Source: Litchfieldia alkalitelluris (GTDB lineage Bacteria > Bacillota > Bacilli > Bacillales > Salisediminibacteriaceae). Taken from it: DNA of 64,000 nucleotides. The DNA lies in NCBI RefSeq assembly GCF_002153425.1, contig NZ_KZ119600.1:4197100-4261099 (forward strand). Direction: 5' to 3'. Below, piece after piece: positions 1 through 9,615 of this stretch. How positions within the stretch are numbered: position 1 is the first letter of the stretch; each line of letters starts with the position of its first letter. The position numbers and the translations under genes were made by a program. The notes below the pieces were generated by a model. That model was not told where the DNA came from. It did not search any database and worked only from the letters and a program-made list of their open reading frames with translations.

Positions 1-384
1 TTGGAAATGTATTAAATAAAAAATAAATAGGTATTTTAAAATAATAAATAGATCAATTGAATGATTTCGAGCTCTTCTTACTTTCCTCTTTTTAAAATTT
101 TCATCACTATAATTTCTATAACGTAATAGAACAACTTTTACTGTAATCCATTTTAGTAGTTCAACTAAGTTAATATAGTAAAGGATATTTATTATTCTGT
201 TTAACATTGGATATATAAAGCCATTATCTGTTTCTTTTTCTTTGTTTCTCCCACTGTACATATACGCATTTATCCTTTATATGAATTTCAAGTTAAATAA
301 AATACTTGTTTATATCCAATTATTAATTTTTGAAAGTAGAATAAAAAGAACATAAGTTCAGTAGTTCTTTTTATTCTTTTACTT
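1..384. other. AT-rich spacer at the left edge
   Basis: I see no credible coding frame here on either strand. The only structured element is the inverted repeat at 338-377, listed separately. Confidence 0.6.
338..377. terminator. Perfect 14-bp inverted repeat after the small ORF
   Basis: The arms AGAATAAAAAGAAC (338-351) and GTTCTTTTTATTCT (364-377) are exact reverse complements around a 12-nt loop. It lies just downstream of the 385-537 gene on the minus strand. The stem is AT-rich and the T-run sits inside it, so it is a plausible but not strong terminator. Confidence 0.5.
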
Positions 385-537
385 TTACTCCTTAGGTTTC
401 AAGGCTGGTTTTGCACTAGTTGGTGGCGGTTGAGGTGTTTGTCTTGATGGTTGATGTCCGTTTTGATGGCGAGGTTGGTGTCCAAAATTTTGACTAGGTT
501 GATATCCCTCATTTAATTTTTTATTATCTTGACTCAT
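385..537 (-). CDS. 50-residue Gln/Pro-rich small protein
   Basis: This frame encodes 50 residues rich in Gln, Pro, His and Asn, with repeated GHQP-like steps and a PPPTSAKP stretch near the end. It has no hydrophobic segment and no domain I recognise. The ATG overlaps the TGA stop of the upstream membrane protein gene as ATGA, which suggests translational coupling, and a hairpin follows the stop. Low-complexity composition makes the function open; a soluble tail or partner of the membrane protein is inference only. Confidence 0.5.
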   Translation of the reverse strand: MSQDNKKLNEGYQPSQNFGHQPRHQNGHQPSRQTPQPPPTSAKPALKPKE

Positions 538-1157
538 TCTTCAGTTTCACTCCTTTCTACGTATTCTATTGCTTTAATTTCATCTCCCTTTATCCAGATA
601 CTCCTTAATGGAGTTAACTCTATCCAATTACCATCTTCATCTAGTTCATATATTTTTTCTAAGAAAATATCTCTTTCCGAGCTTAAAGATGAGGCAAAGG
701 ATCTTGAGCCAAAGTAACCACTAATTGGCTGATTATCTTTTAGGTGAATAGTAACGTAAGCACCTTCCTTTTTATTATTAAAAACATAATCCCAAGAAAC
801 TGCAGTAGGATGAATAGGATTTAACCCTAATTTATTGTAAAACTTTTTCATTAGGCTATACTGATGAACTATTACTGAAATCAAACCGAACACAATTGGA
901 AAAACAAACATGATAGATATCCAAAATAAAAAAGTTAACATAGGATGCTGAGTTTGGAAGTCATTCTTATATAAATAGTAAATTGGAAACGCCCAAACAC
1001 CGTAATTAAAACAACTATAAATAAGAAATTGAATATATACAAACTCAGTTCGTGTATCTTTCAACGAAATAAATTTCCTTCGGATGAAGTCAATAATAAA
1101 ACCTGGAACGATAAATAACAAAACTATCATTAACACAGTATAATTTGTAATACTCAT
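534..1157 (-). CDS. DUF6338-type membrane protein
   Basis: I place the start at the ATG preceded by GGAG, giving 207 residues; a longer frame begins further upstream but lacks a good ribosome site. The N-terminal part has three or four hydrophobic segments (a helix right after the start, one near YIQFLIYSCFNYGVWAF, and one near FWISIMFVFPIVFGLISVIV). The C-terminal third is soluble and carries the pattern SGYFGSRSFASS followed by acidic residues, which I associate with the DUF6338 family. The family's function is not established. It is coupled to the tiny gene downstream. Its position beyond the recombinase array leaves open whether it is host or element DNA. Confidence 0.65.
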   Translation of the reverse strand: MSITNYTVLMIVLLFIVPGFIIDFIRRKFISLKDTRTEFVYIQFLIYSCFNYGVWAFPIYYLYKNDFQTQHPMLTFLFWISIMFVFPIVFGLISVIVHQYSLMKKFYNKLGLNPIHPTAVSWDYVFNNKKEGAYVTIHLKDNQPISGYFGSRSFASSLSSERDIFLEKIYELDEDGNWIELTPLRSIWIKGDEIKAIEYVERSETEE

Positions 1158-1274
1158 ATTTTTCTCCATTTCAACAAGAGATTTAAAGAGCCGATAGTGT
1201 TTAAATAACACATGGGTATTATACCATTTTTTTGAAGTAATTGGTCGAATTTTGTATACAATTAATGCTAGAAT

Positions 1275-1319
1275 CAGAATAAACCCACCAAGCGGCTTGA
1301 TCTGCCTACTCAGTGGGTT
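1275..1319 (-). terminator. Terminator after the left fused recombinase
   Basis: Arms AACCCAC (1282-1288) and GTGGGTT (1313-1319) close a long hairpin that is followed on the minus strand by TTTATTC. It lies just past the stop of the recombinase gene. Confidence 0.6.
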
Positions 1320-1325
1320 CCTTCA

Positions 1326-4300
1326 TTACTTCTTCACCATATAATATTTATGCTTTCTTTGACGATTTGGCAAGAACTCTTTATATAGCTTCCCTTCTTC
1401 AATTAATGGTTGTACAATGCTTGCTCGCAAATGAGAATCGGAGATAAACTTCACCGTGTTCATAAACTCCAAGATTTCTCCCCACATCCGTGGTTTTTCA
1501 CAAAACTCCAACAAGGCTTTCACTTCCGGTCCTTTCAAAAAGTCCTTCTGCTTTTGCTTTCGTTTCGCCTTGGTTCTCGCCTTTTTCTCATCTAAAAGCT
1601 GTTGCCGGTACTGATCATACCGTTCATCCGTTGTCCACCTCACTCCTATGCTCAAATGGTACACTACCTTTCCGTCTTTAAAGATTGTGGCTTGTTCCAC
1701 AAACTGTGAGTAAAGCTCTGTAGGAAATGCCTGCTGTTGTTCTTCGTGAAGTATCTTTACTTTTTTCATAAGCTCTTTGAATTCATCCCGGTATTGCTCA
1801 GCCAACTTTTTACGGTCCGAGAAAGCTTTTAATTGCTGGTGTAGCTCCACAATCTCCCCACTTAGTTCATCTACCCTTTGTGAGTCTTGTCCGTCTTGAT
1901 GGAGTTCTTCATCCACCACTTCGTAGAGCTCATGGTTCATCTGCTCCATTCTTTTTTGAGCCTCTTCTTCTTGTTTTAATTCCAGGGGACTTAACTCCGT
2001 TTGAGAAATGATTGCTTCCACTTCTTTTTGAAAGGCCTCATTCCGGTAAAGCCCTTTGACCATGTTCACAAAGTGCTGCTCGAGGTAGGTTTGTTGAAAA
2101 CGACGTGAGGAACAGCCCTCGACAGCGTAATACTTTTCCGCAAGTCTACACACCCATCGGTGGATCTCGTATCGTTCACCCGTACTTCGCCGTTCCACCG
2201 CCCTCGAATAGCCAACACCACTCCCACATTCGCCACACTCGAGTTTCTGACCAAACGCTTCATTTTTGTGGGTCTGTGCTATATACTTGCTGCTCATACG
2301 AGACTTATAGGATCTTGATCGATCTTCAATGATGGCTTGTACATCGTCCCACTCTTTGGGATCAATGATGGCTTCGTGGTGGCCTTCGATATAGTATTGA
2401 GGCAATTCCCCTTGATTGGTCGCACTCTTCTCTTCTAACGTGTCCACCGTAAAGTACTTCTGATACAAGTAGTCGCCGCGGTAGACCACGTTTGTCAAAA
2501 TCTGTTTGACCGTACTTAACGACCACATTCCCTTTCCTTTTGGACTCGGGATCCTATCTTTCGTTAGCGAGGCATGGATTTGGCTGTAGTTCTTTCCCGC
2601 CCTTAAGTCCGCATAGATGCGACGGACGATGGTCGCTTCTTCTTTATGAATGATCCATTGATGGTTGTTCCCTATTTCGTACCCGTAGTTCGCCGTTCCG
2701 ACCTTAATAATGCCTCTTTCTGCTTGGCTTCTCTTTCCCCAGGAGATGGAGTTTCCAATGTTGATGCTTTCTTCTTGAGCAATGCTTCCGAAAATCGTCA
2801 TCATCAATTCACTATCGGAATTTTTTGTATGAATGTTCTCTTTTTCGAAGAAAATGTAGACGGGCTTGGAAAGTGACTTCAGCCAACGGATGGTTTTCAA
2901 TGTTTCTAATGTGTTTCTGCTAAATCTTGAAATGGATTTACACAAAATAAGGTCGACATTTCCTCGGCTACATTCATCCATTAATTTCTTAAAGTCGGTT
3001 CTGTTTTTCAGTGACTTTCCAGATATCCCTTCATCCGCAAAGATCCCCGCAAATTCATACCGAGGGTCTTTTAAGATTAGATACGTATAGTACGCGACCT
3101 GTGTCTTATAACTCGTGAGCTGCTCTTCCTTATCTGTCGAAACCCTGCAATAGGCAGCCGTTCTTAGCGGTTTTGTCACCGGGTTGGCTGTAGCGGTGGA
3201 AGGAAGGCCGTTCAAGTTTGCTTCAATGGTTTTCAACATGCTTTTTCCTTCTTTTGGTTCGATTTTGATGACTTCTCGCTCCATTAGAGTTTGCATGCTC
3301 TCTTCACCCCTTCCCTTTAAATGGCCATTTGCATCAATGATCTCATACAACGGCTCTTGTTCTTTTTGTTTTTGTGGCTTTTTCTTGATTGGACTTTCGG
3401 TACTAATCCCCTTCCCATCCTTTTCCGGCATCTCTCCTATGACGGTTTCCGTTCCATCCACCCATTCGATACGGTAATCGTTGGTTGAATAGATCTCCAC
3501 CCCCATCACCCACGCCCGAAGCTGGTCAATCGTCACTTGTTCCAAAAACTCATCTACTGTTTGCACGTCCTCGAGCCAACTCAATGTTTGATTTCGATAG
3601 GGCCGATCATCTTCAATCCTTGCGGTGTGCTTCTCAAATGCTTGATACTCCTGTTCTAACTTGGCCAGATCTCCCTGTTCTGCTTTTGCTAACTCCAGTT
3701 CAGCCATCCATCTTAATCGGTGAAATTCGAAATGGTCTTTCTGATTGATATCTTGCAGCGCTTTTTTCAACTTATGAAAAACAGAAGGGCTCTCCATGTT
3801 AAACTTCTGTTTGAGCCCCTCTAGCAACATTTCTCTCAAAATATCTTCTCTTATGGACGTCAAATCACAGACCCCAATATCGCTCGTGTTACATTTCCAA
3901 TAGTTCACGCCTCTTGTTGGATAGTTGCTCAAACGATAGCTACACCGGTGACAGTTCATTCTCCCTGAAAGACAATGTTTCTTCCCCTTTGGTCCTGTGT
4001 AGTTCTTCTTTGGCTTTATCTCCTCTAAACGTTTCTGTACCTGCTCAAAAACATCCACACTGATAATGGGAGAATGACAGTTTGCAATGGATATCTGATC
4101 TCTTATGTTTTTGGTCGTTTTATTCGTGAAAATATCTTTTGTTCGAACCCTTGTCAGTTTACTTCCGGTATAGGTAACATTGGTTAAGATGTGCTTGACC
4201 GTCGATCCCCTCCACAGTTCTTTCCCAACCGAAGTCTTTATTCCTTGTTGCATCAGTTCGCGAGCAATTTCAGCCATGGTCATGCCTTGTAAAAACCAGT

Positions 4301-4988
4301 CAAAAATTCTGCGAACAACTACAGCTCCTTCTTCATTAATTTGCAGGGCGTTCCGTCCCTCTTTTTTGACTAAATCATAACCAAGCATTTTATTATAGCG
4401 AGGGATACCTTGCTTGAAATTCTTCTCATACCCCCACCTAGTTGAGATGGATATGGTCTCGACTTCTTCTTGAGCAAGCGCCGCATACGTACTTAATAGA
4501 AATTTGTTGTACTCAACCGATGTATCAATCTGCTCTTTCTCAAAATAAAGTCCTACGTTCAATTTTTTAAGCTTTTCAATAATGGACAACGTCTCTTCCG
4601 CATTTCGTGATAGGCGGGAAATATTTTTTGTTAAAATAAAGTCCACTCGGCCTTCTTCACAGTGTCGAAGTAACCGTTGTAGCCCACGCTGTTTATCCGT
4701 TCTGGTTCCACTTCCGCTATCCACATATACCCCAACAAACTTCCAATTGGCTTTGTTTCGGATAAGGTGGGTATAGTGGCTTACTTGGTTTTCCAGAGAA
4801 CGAATTTGCTCTTCCAGTGTGGTACTTACCCGGCAATAAGCTGCCACTCGGATAATCCCTTCCTCTGTTTCAAGAGAGCTTTGCCTTTTCTCCTTAACCG
4901 GATCCCAAAGCGTTCGTACCCACATTCCTTGTTGAACATAATCCAACACAAAAACCCCTTTCCATAGGTGATAATGGTTCGTGTCCAT
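1326..4988 (-). CDS. Fused double large serine recombinase, left copy
   Basis: This 1220-residue protein holds two complete large serine recombinases in one frame. The first has its resolvase domain from about residue 45, with catalytic Ser55 in YCRVST and the SRLSRNA motif near 124-130. A recombinase domain follows, then a Cys4 zinc ribbon (Cys 346, 349, 366, 374) and an end around residue 520. After a charged linker the second domain starts near 608 with Ser617 in AAYCRVSTD, followed by ISRFSRN, a second zinc ribbon with CGECG, coiled coil and a basic tail. Usual family members are 450-560 residues, so this is a tandem fusion. The first half resembles LSR-A (15215-16831) and the second half LSR-B (13555-15222). 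Enzymes of this family cut and rejoin attachment sites. Both active sites look intact. Confidence 0.9.
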   Translation of the reverse strand: MDTNHYHLWKGVFVLDYVQQGMWVRTLWDPVKEKRQSSLETEEGIIRVAAYCRVSTTLEEQIRSLENQVSHYTHLIRNKANWKFVGVYVDSGSGTRTDKQRGLQRLLRHCEEGRVDFILTKNISRLSRNAEETLSIIEKLKKLNVGLYFEKEQIDTSVEYNKFLLSTYAALAQEEVETISISTRWGYEKNFKQGIPRYNKMLGYDLVKKEGRNALQINEEGAVVVRRIFDWFLQGMTMAEIARELMQQGIKTSVGKELWRGSTVKHILTNVTYTGSKLTRVRTKDIFTNKTTKNIRDQISIANCHSPIISVDVFEQVQKRLEEIKPKKNYTGPKGKKHCLSGRMNCHRCSYRLSNYPTRGVNYWKCNTSDIGVCDLTSIREDILREMLLEGLKQKFNMESPSVFHKLKKALQDINQKDHFEFHRLRWMAELELAKAEQGDLAKLEQEYQAFEKHTARIEDDRPYRNQTLSWLEDVQTVDEFLEQVTIDQLRAWVMGVEIYSTNDYRIEWVDGTETVIGEMPEKDGKGISTESPIKKKPQKQKEQEPLYEIIDANGHLKGRGEESMQTLMEREVIKIEPKEGKSMLKTIEANLNGLPSTATANPVTKPLRTAAYCRVSTDKEEQLTSYKTQVAYYTYLILKDPRYEFAGIFADEGISGKSLKNRTDFKKLMDECSRGNVDLILCKSISRFSRNTLETLKTIRWLKSLSKPVYIFFEKENIHTKNSDSELMMTIFGSIAQEESINIGNSISWGKRSQAERGIIKVGTANYGYEIGNNHQWIIHKEEATIVRRIYADLRAGKNYSQIHASLTKDRIPSPKGKGMWSLSTVKQILTNVVYRGDYLYQKYFTVDTLEEKSATNQGELPQYYIEGHHEAIIDPKEWDDVQAIIEDRSRSYKSRMSSKYIAQTHKNEAFGQKLECGECGSGVGYSRAVERRSTGERYEIHRWVCRLAEKYYAVEGCSSRRFQQTYLEQHFVNMVKGLYRNEAFQKEVEAIISQTELSPLELKQEEEAQKRMEQMNHELYEVVDEELHQDGQDSQRVDELSGEIVELHQQLKAFSDRKKLAEQYRDEFKELMKKVKILHEEQQQAFPTELYSQFVEQATIFKDGKVVYHLSIGVRWTTDERYDQYRQQLLDEKKARTKAKRKQKQKDFLKGPEVKALLEFCEKPRMWGEILEFMNTVKFISDSHLRASIVQPLIEEGKLYKEFLPNRQRKHKYYMVKK

Positions 4989-5061
4989 CTATCACTCACA
5001 TCCCATAAAGGTTCAAGTCCTTTTTTACAGGTGGAAAGAGGTTTCTAGTTATTCAATAAGA

Positions 5062-5926
5062 TTACGCTTTTTCTTTTTTCGGTGTCTTGCGTACTTTCGC
5101 ACAGATGGTCCGTTTCACTCCGCATTTAAAGTGGAATTCGACCATCCGCTCTTTGCAAATGATGCCTCGCTCAATTGTGCTTTTGAAAAGCTTGGCATCA
5201 AAATCATCTAATTCTTCCGTTTCTTGGAGTATGTCTAGAAGGGATTGCAATTGCTTCTCCAAATAAACTTGTTCTTGTCTATTTTCTTCCAAGCTATCCC
5301 GCTCTTGTTGGAGAATTTCCTGCTCGTAGATAAGATGTCTTAAGGTTGCATCGTATATGGCATCGCTTGTGGCAGACTCCTTTGCGGCGAGATTACTAAT
5401 TCGGTCACTAACCGCTTCAATCTGGATGTTCAATTCTTCAAGTCGTTCTTGTTCTGGGGGAGAAAGAGATGCTTTTTCAATGGCACACTTCGCTTCTTCT
5501 ACTGTCTCCTCTAGATTCTCTTTCATCTCACGCACGACGTTCATAAAGGCTTTTTCCAGGTCTGTTTCTTGTACATAACTTGTTTTGCAATCTTTAAAGT
5601 CAGGATCCGACCCAGCTGTGACTCGACATTGCCAGGCGGTAAAGTAATACTTTTCTCCTTTCCTGCTTGAAGTCATGCGCCTTCGTACGACCGGCCTTCC
5701 ACATTCCCCGCAAAAAAACTGGTTGGAAAAGATGCCAGTAGAACTATAATTCTGTCGGTATTTCCGATCCGGGTCCCGCATCATCAAACTTCGCCTTTTC
5801 ATTTCTTGTTGAACTGCTTCAAAGGTTTCTTCACTGATAATCGCAGGGTGAGTGTTCTTCACATAATATTGTGGTTGTATATCGTGGTTGCGTACTCGTT
5901 TATGTGATAAGTACGCCGTGGAGACG
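5062..5926 (-). pseudogene. Truncated LSR-B serine recombinase, 3' part only
   Basis: This stretch matches the last half of the 555-residue LSR-B gene at 13555-15222, at close to 90% protein identity by eye. It keeps the end of the recombinase domain, the zinc ribbon (CGECGRPV), the coiled coil and the KTPKKEKA tail. The resolvase domain with the catalytic serine is missing. Homology can be followed upstream to about 5926 (VSTAYLSHKRVRN against VTTCYLSHRRVRN) and then stops. An internal methionine-type start exists near 5862, but a product would be catalytically dead, though it could still bind DNA. It sits 73 bp upstream of the left fused recombinase, as in the intact array. Confidence 0.85.
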
Positions 5927-6013
5927 AATAGATAAAAATTCGCAATATATAGATTGAAAGAATCCGAGTTTCTACTATTATATAAGCAGAATTATTTCGC
6001 TATTATTTATGCA

Positions 6014-6061
6014 CAAAAAAATACCCACCAAACAGCTTGTACTAGCTTGTTCAGTGGGTAT
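6014..6061 (-). terminator. Terminator of the ietAS operon
   Basis: Arms ATACCCAC (6021-6028) and GTGGGTAT (6054-6061) form a stem followed on the minus strand by seven T residues. It lies 13 bp past the ietS stop. Confidence 0.85.
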
Positions 6062-6073
6062 TATCTTCACTAT

Positions 6074-8617
6074 CTATTTTTTATAAGTAACTTCTGTAGA
6101 TACAGTAGTACGATTTTCAACACTAACTTTAGATTCAATTTTATTTTTTATGACAGAATATAAATCAACTTCTGTCTCAGGTGCCTCAATACTTACTATT
6201 AAAGAATATCTAATCTTTGAATTATATTTCTTTAAGTTCGTTCTCAGTTTCCACCATCCCGTTATTGGATAAACAGCTATTTGATTGCTTTGACTTAATT
6301 CACTTGCTGTTCCTTCCCAAATATCAGAATGAACGGATCCTACATTTCTATTAGATGTCCCGATAACCCAACGGTTACTATCGTTTTTTACATCACCTTT
6401 ATCTTCTTCATCATCTCGCATAGCCTTATTAATTCTCTTCAAGAAATTATCTTGATCCTCAGTTGAATTATTAACATCAAACTGCAGGCCACAAGAAGGA
6501 TATCGATATTTATCTTTCCAACCAACTTCTCCAGGACCTGGTTCAATAAAATAAGACAATGTAACTCGCATCTTTACATTTTTATCTTCCAGACTAAGTA
6601 ATACATCATCTGGCCAGGGTATATTATGAATATGCATTTCTTTTGAAGTAATGCTTCCACTAGCCTTCTTATAAAAAGGTTGAATTTCATCTTCTATAAT
6701 AAGGTTAACTCTATTAGAAACACTCCAAAGTGCTTTCGAAAGATTTGGCACACCATACCCGCAAGTTCTCAATAAGTTTCTATAATCCATTCTTTTTGGG
6801 GGATTATTCTCAAAACAAGCATTTTTCATTGCGTCTGTCCATTCAGCTGAATGAATCATCAAAGCCCTTATTGTTTCTGGCCATAGTTCTGGATAATGAT
6901 GTTGAATATTTGCACCCATCCATGCAGCTTGAGCTGTTGCAGAACTTGTCATACTAAGTGTATCGAATGATTTACCCGTCGCAGCATCTTTACATGTCGT
7001 CAAAAGTTGTAGATCTGGTAATTCTGTATAAAAATTAGAATTTTCATCATAAGCTAAATTTCCACCCTCTAAAACTATATCCGGTTTCACCGGCCATTTA
7101 ATACTCCACGTAAGTGAGCTAGAGGTAAATGGTGAGAAACATCCAGGTTCCACAACTGGATGATATGTACCACTTAATTCTTCAGGTATTTGGTATTTGA
7201 CTGTATAAGCACCTACAGTAATAGCATTCCAAGCTTGTGCAGGATCTTCAATTGCATGGTTGATGACAGCAGTTTTTACATCACCTGATTCGCTAATCTC
7301 TGTAACACTTGTATTTCCTGCAGAAATGAACATAAGCTTTCTTTTTATATCCGTTTCCTCTATTAAATTTGCACCTGAAATAATAGAATCAATCGCTCCT
7401 GACCATGAGGAAGGTCGTCCATCACCTTTAAGTGTATTGGTTGGAGCCGTAATAGCCATACAAATAGCTCTATTAGTCTCAGGATTTTGTATTTCCGCTA
7501 AGCTAATAGCACTTTCGGTAACATAACCATATAATTCTCGTTGATTATCATCACTACGATCAAATAACTTTACAGATTCTAAAAAGTGATTAACTACAAC
7601 AGGAGTAGTATTTTCAAGTTTATCTTCAAGTGTAAAGTAAGATGCTATTCCAGCCATTCTTGTACCATGATTAGCAATGTCATACACACCTTTTGAAGGA
7701 TCTACTGCATGCATATTTTCATCAGTTAAAAGTGGCGCTAGCAAATCATGACCATTATTAACACCTGTATCAAGTAAACAGACCGAAGTATTTGACTGTT
7801 CTGAAACATCTAGTCTTTCTACTAAATCTTTTACAAAGTCTCTTTGATCTAATTCAGAAAGCTCTTCAAAAAAGCTTGTTGGGGTAACCATAATTCTGAA
7901 TTCTGCAATTCTAGAACTTAACCATTGCAATTCTGATAATTGCTGCTTATTAGCTCTTACTCCTAATACGACCCTCTCTGGAAATACTATTTTTTGATTT
8001 TTATGTTGGATTTGTCTTTCATCACAAATTTGAAAAAATTCCCCAATAATGGTGTCCACTTCTTCTTTCATATCAAACATTAACCACACTTCACACCATT
8101 TAGGAGTATTGTTGGGTAATTCATTTTTATCGCTCATCCAAAGAGCATCGACCATTGCTAGATTAATACTCTCTATTGTTCCAATTACTTTTTCTTCAGT
8201 CTCTGTTTCTTTGTACTTATTTAATTTCTTAACAAAAAAATCCCTTTTGTTTTCAGGGACAAAAACAGTGGAGCTTACAACTTTCTGCTCCTCACCATCA
8301 TCTTCACTTTTTATATTACAAATCCTAACTTTTTGCGTTGTATTCTCTAAGCTTTTAGTAATCAGATCATAACCAGCCTGACCCTTAATTTCTAAATATA
8401 CACCGTGTTGAGAAGATACCGAAACCGCGCCTAAAATTTCCTGCTGTTTTTCAGCTTCTTCCCACGCTTTTGTTAAGCTTTCTTCTAATCGTTCTGCATG
8501 GCTACGTCTACTAGTTCTAACGGGATAATTACCTTTTCCACTGTTGGAGACAATTGGTGTGTAATCAACTGTTTGAGAGGATTGATTTATATATAAGTTG
8601 CTTAATTCTGGTTTCAT
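6074..8617 (-). CDS. ietS: Subtilisin-like serine protease, IetS type
   Basis: 847 residues. An N-terminal region of about 270 residues with no recognised motif precedes an S8 (subtilase) domain. The catalytic triad is visible: Asp283 in LLDTGVN, His317 in NHGTRMAG and Ser558 in MTSSATAQAA, with oxyanion Asn435 in SAGN. A beta-rich C-terminal region of about 230 residues follows. No signal peptide or membrane segment is seen, so it should act in the cytoplasm. It lies 7 bp after an AAA+ ATPase gene. This pair matches IetAS, first described as a plasmid stability and incompatibility system of Agrobacterium and later reported as anti-phage. The ATPase presumably controls or feeds the protease. 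Assignment rests on family architecture, not on a search. Confidence 0.82.
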   Translation of the reverse strand: MKPELSNLYINQSSQTVDYTPIVSNSGKGNYPVRTSRRSHAERLEESLTKAWEEAEKQQEILGAVSVSSQHGVYLEIKGQAGYDLITKSLENTTQKVRICNIKSEDDGEEQKVVSSTVFVPENKRDFFVKKLNKYKETETEEKVIGTIESINLAMVDALWMSDKNELPNNTPKWCEVWLMFDMKEEVDTIIGEFFQICDERQIQHKNQKIVFPERVVLGVRANKQQLSELQWLSSRIAEFRIMVTPTSFFEELSELDQRDFVKDLVERLDVSEQSNTSVCLLDTGVNNGHDLLAPLLTDENMHAVDPSKGVYDIANHGTRMAGIASYFTLEDKLENTTPVVVNHFLESVKLFDRSDDNQRELYGYVTESAISLAEIQNPETNRAICMAITAPTNTLKGDGRPSSWSGAIDSIISGANLIEETDIKRKLMFISAGNTSVTEISESGDVKTAVINHAIEDPAQAWNAITVGAYTVKYQIPEELSGTYHPVVEPGCFSPFTSSSLTWSIKWPVKPDIVLEGGNLAYDENSNFYTELPDLQLLTTCKDAATGKSFDTLSMTSSATAQAAWMGANIQHHYPELWPETIRALMIHSAEWTDAMKNACFENNPPKRMDYRNLLRTCGYGVPNLSKALWSVSNRVNLIIEDEIQPFYKKASGSITSKEMHIHNIPWPDDVLLSLEDKNVKMRVTLSYFIEPGPGEVGWKDKYRYPSCGLQFDVNNSTEDQDNFLKRINKAMRDDEEDKGDVKNDSNRWVIGTSNRNVGSVHSDIWEGTASELSQSNQIAVYPITGWWKLRTNLKKYNSKIRYSLIVSIEAPETEVDLYSVIKNKIESKVSVENRTTVSTEVTYKK

Positions 8618-8624
8618 TTATTGC

Positions 8625-9587
8625 TTAAGCCTCCTTATATTTATAATAATTCTTCCGATCTTTAATGTAATTTAATAGTATGTTTTTTGTAATCAGCTGA
8701 TCCTCTAAGATAGAATACTTAACTGCTTCCTCACACGCTTTAACAATGTCTGCATGATTTAATCCTTTGGCCTCTTTGTACACATCTTCTGTAAAAATAT
8801 TGTTAGATGCTTTGCCATGAAGCTTCATCTTAAATAATCTTGTGATTTGTTCGATATCAGGATTTTTATATTCCATCACATCATCAAATCGTCTAAATAG
8901 AGCATTGTCTAAAATGCTCGGATTATTGGTTGCTGCGATGATAATACTATAAGATTCATCATCTTCAAGATTCTGTAAAAATGAATTTAAGATTCTTCTC
9001 ATCTCACCTACATCATTATCTAAGTTTCTATCCGACCCTATAGCATCAAACTCATCAAATAAATATACCCCTCGAACTTCCTTTATCTGATCAAATACTT
9101 GTCGAAGTTTTGCACTTGTTTCACCCATGTATTTCGTTATCAACCGATCAAATTGTATTACATAAAGCGGTAAATATAACTCGCTGGCTATAACCGAAGC
9201 AGTCATGGTTTTCCCTGTACCAGGATCACCTGCAAGTAACAGTTTTGAACGATTCATAAGTCCATTTTTTCTTAAGAGATCTTTTTTGTGATACTCATTG
9301 ATTACACGTTTGATTTTTTCTTCTATCTCAACCGAAACGATTAAATCAGATAAATGGACATGAGTCATCTTTTGTTCAAGAATGTCTAATCCATTATTTA
9401 ATGCTACAACCTTATTTTTGTTTAGATATTTTGGGTTTTGGATAATTTCTTTAATTTCACGAGCACTTGCTGTATGACCTACTTTTGCTTCGTGAGCCGC
9501 AATTTGCAAAACAACAGTTTTAAATTTCTCTTCATTACTATCGAAATGCGCTCTTATTAAAGCTTTAATCTGTTCTATTGTTGCCAT
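8625..9587 (-). CDS. ietA: AAA+ ATPase, IetA type
   Basis: 320 residues. An N-terminal helical region of about 85 residues precedes one AAA+ module of the FtsH/spastin-like class. Walker A is GDPGTGKT (120-127), Walker B is LFDEFDAI (176-183), sensor 1 is Asn221 in AATNN, and the arginine finger is in ALFRRFD (229-235). There is no protease domain in this protein; that role falls to the subtilase gene 7 bp downstream. The start ATG has AGGTG upstream. An AAA+ ATPase followed by a cytoplasmic subtilase is the IetAS arrangement. It is expected to use ATP hydrolysis to regulate the protease or present substrates, which is inference. A generic ATPase/protease stress pair is the main alternative. 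Confidence 0.82.
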   Translation of the reverse strand: MATIEQIKALIRAHFDSNEEKFKTVVLQIAAHEAKVGHTASAREIKEIIQNPKYLNKNKVVALNNGLDILEQKMTHVHLSDLIVSVEIEEKIKRVINEYHKKDLLRKNGLMNRSKLLLAGDPGTGKTMTASVIASELYLPLYVIQFDRLITKYMGETSAKLRQVFDQIKEVRGVYLFDEFDAIGSDRNLDNDVGEMRRILNSFLQNLEDDESYSIIIAATNNPSILDNALFRRFDDVMEYKNPDIEQITRLFKMKLHGKASNNIFTEDVYKEAKGLNHADIVKACEEAVKYSILEDQLITKNILLNYIKDRKNYYKYKEA

Positions 9588-9615
9588 GCGGATTCACCTA
9601 CTTTCTATAGAAGTG

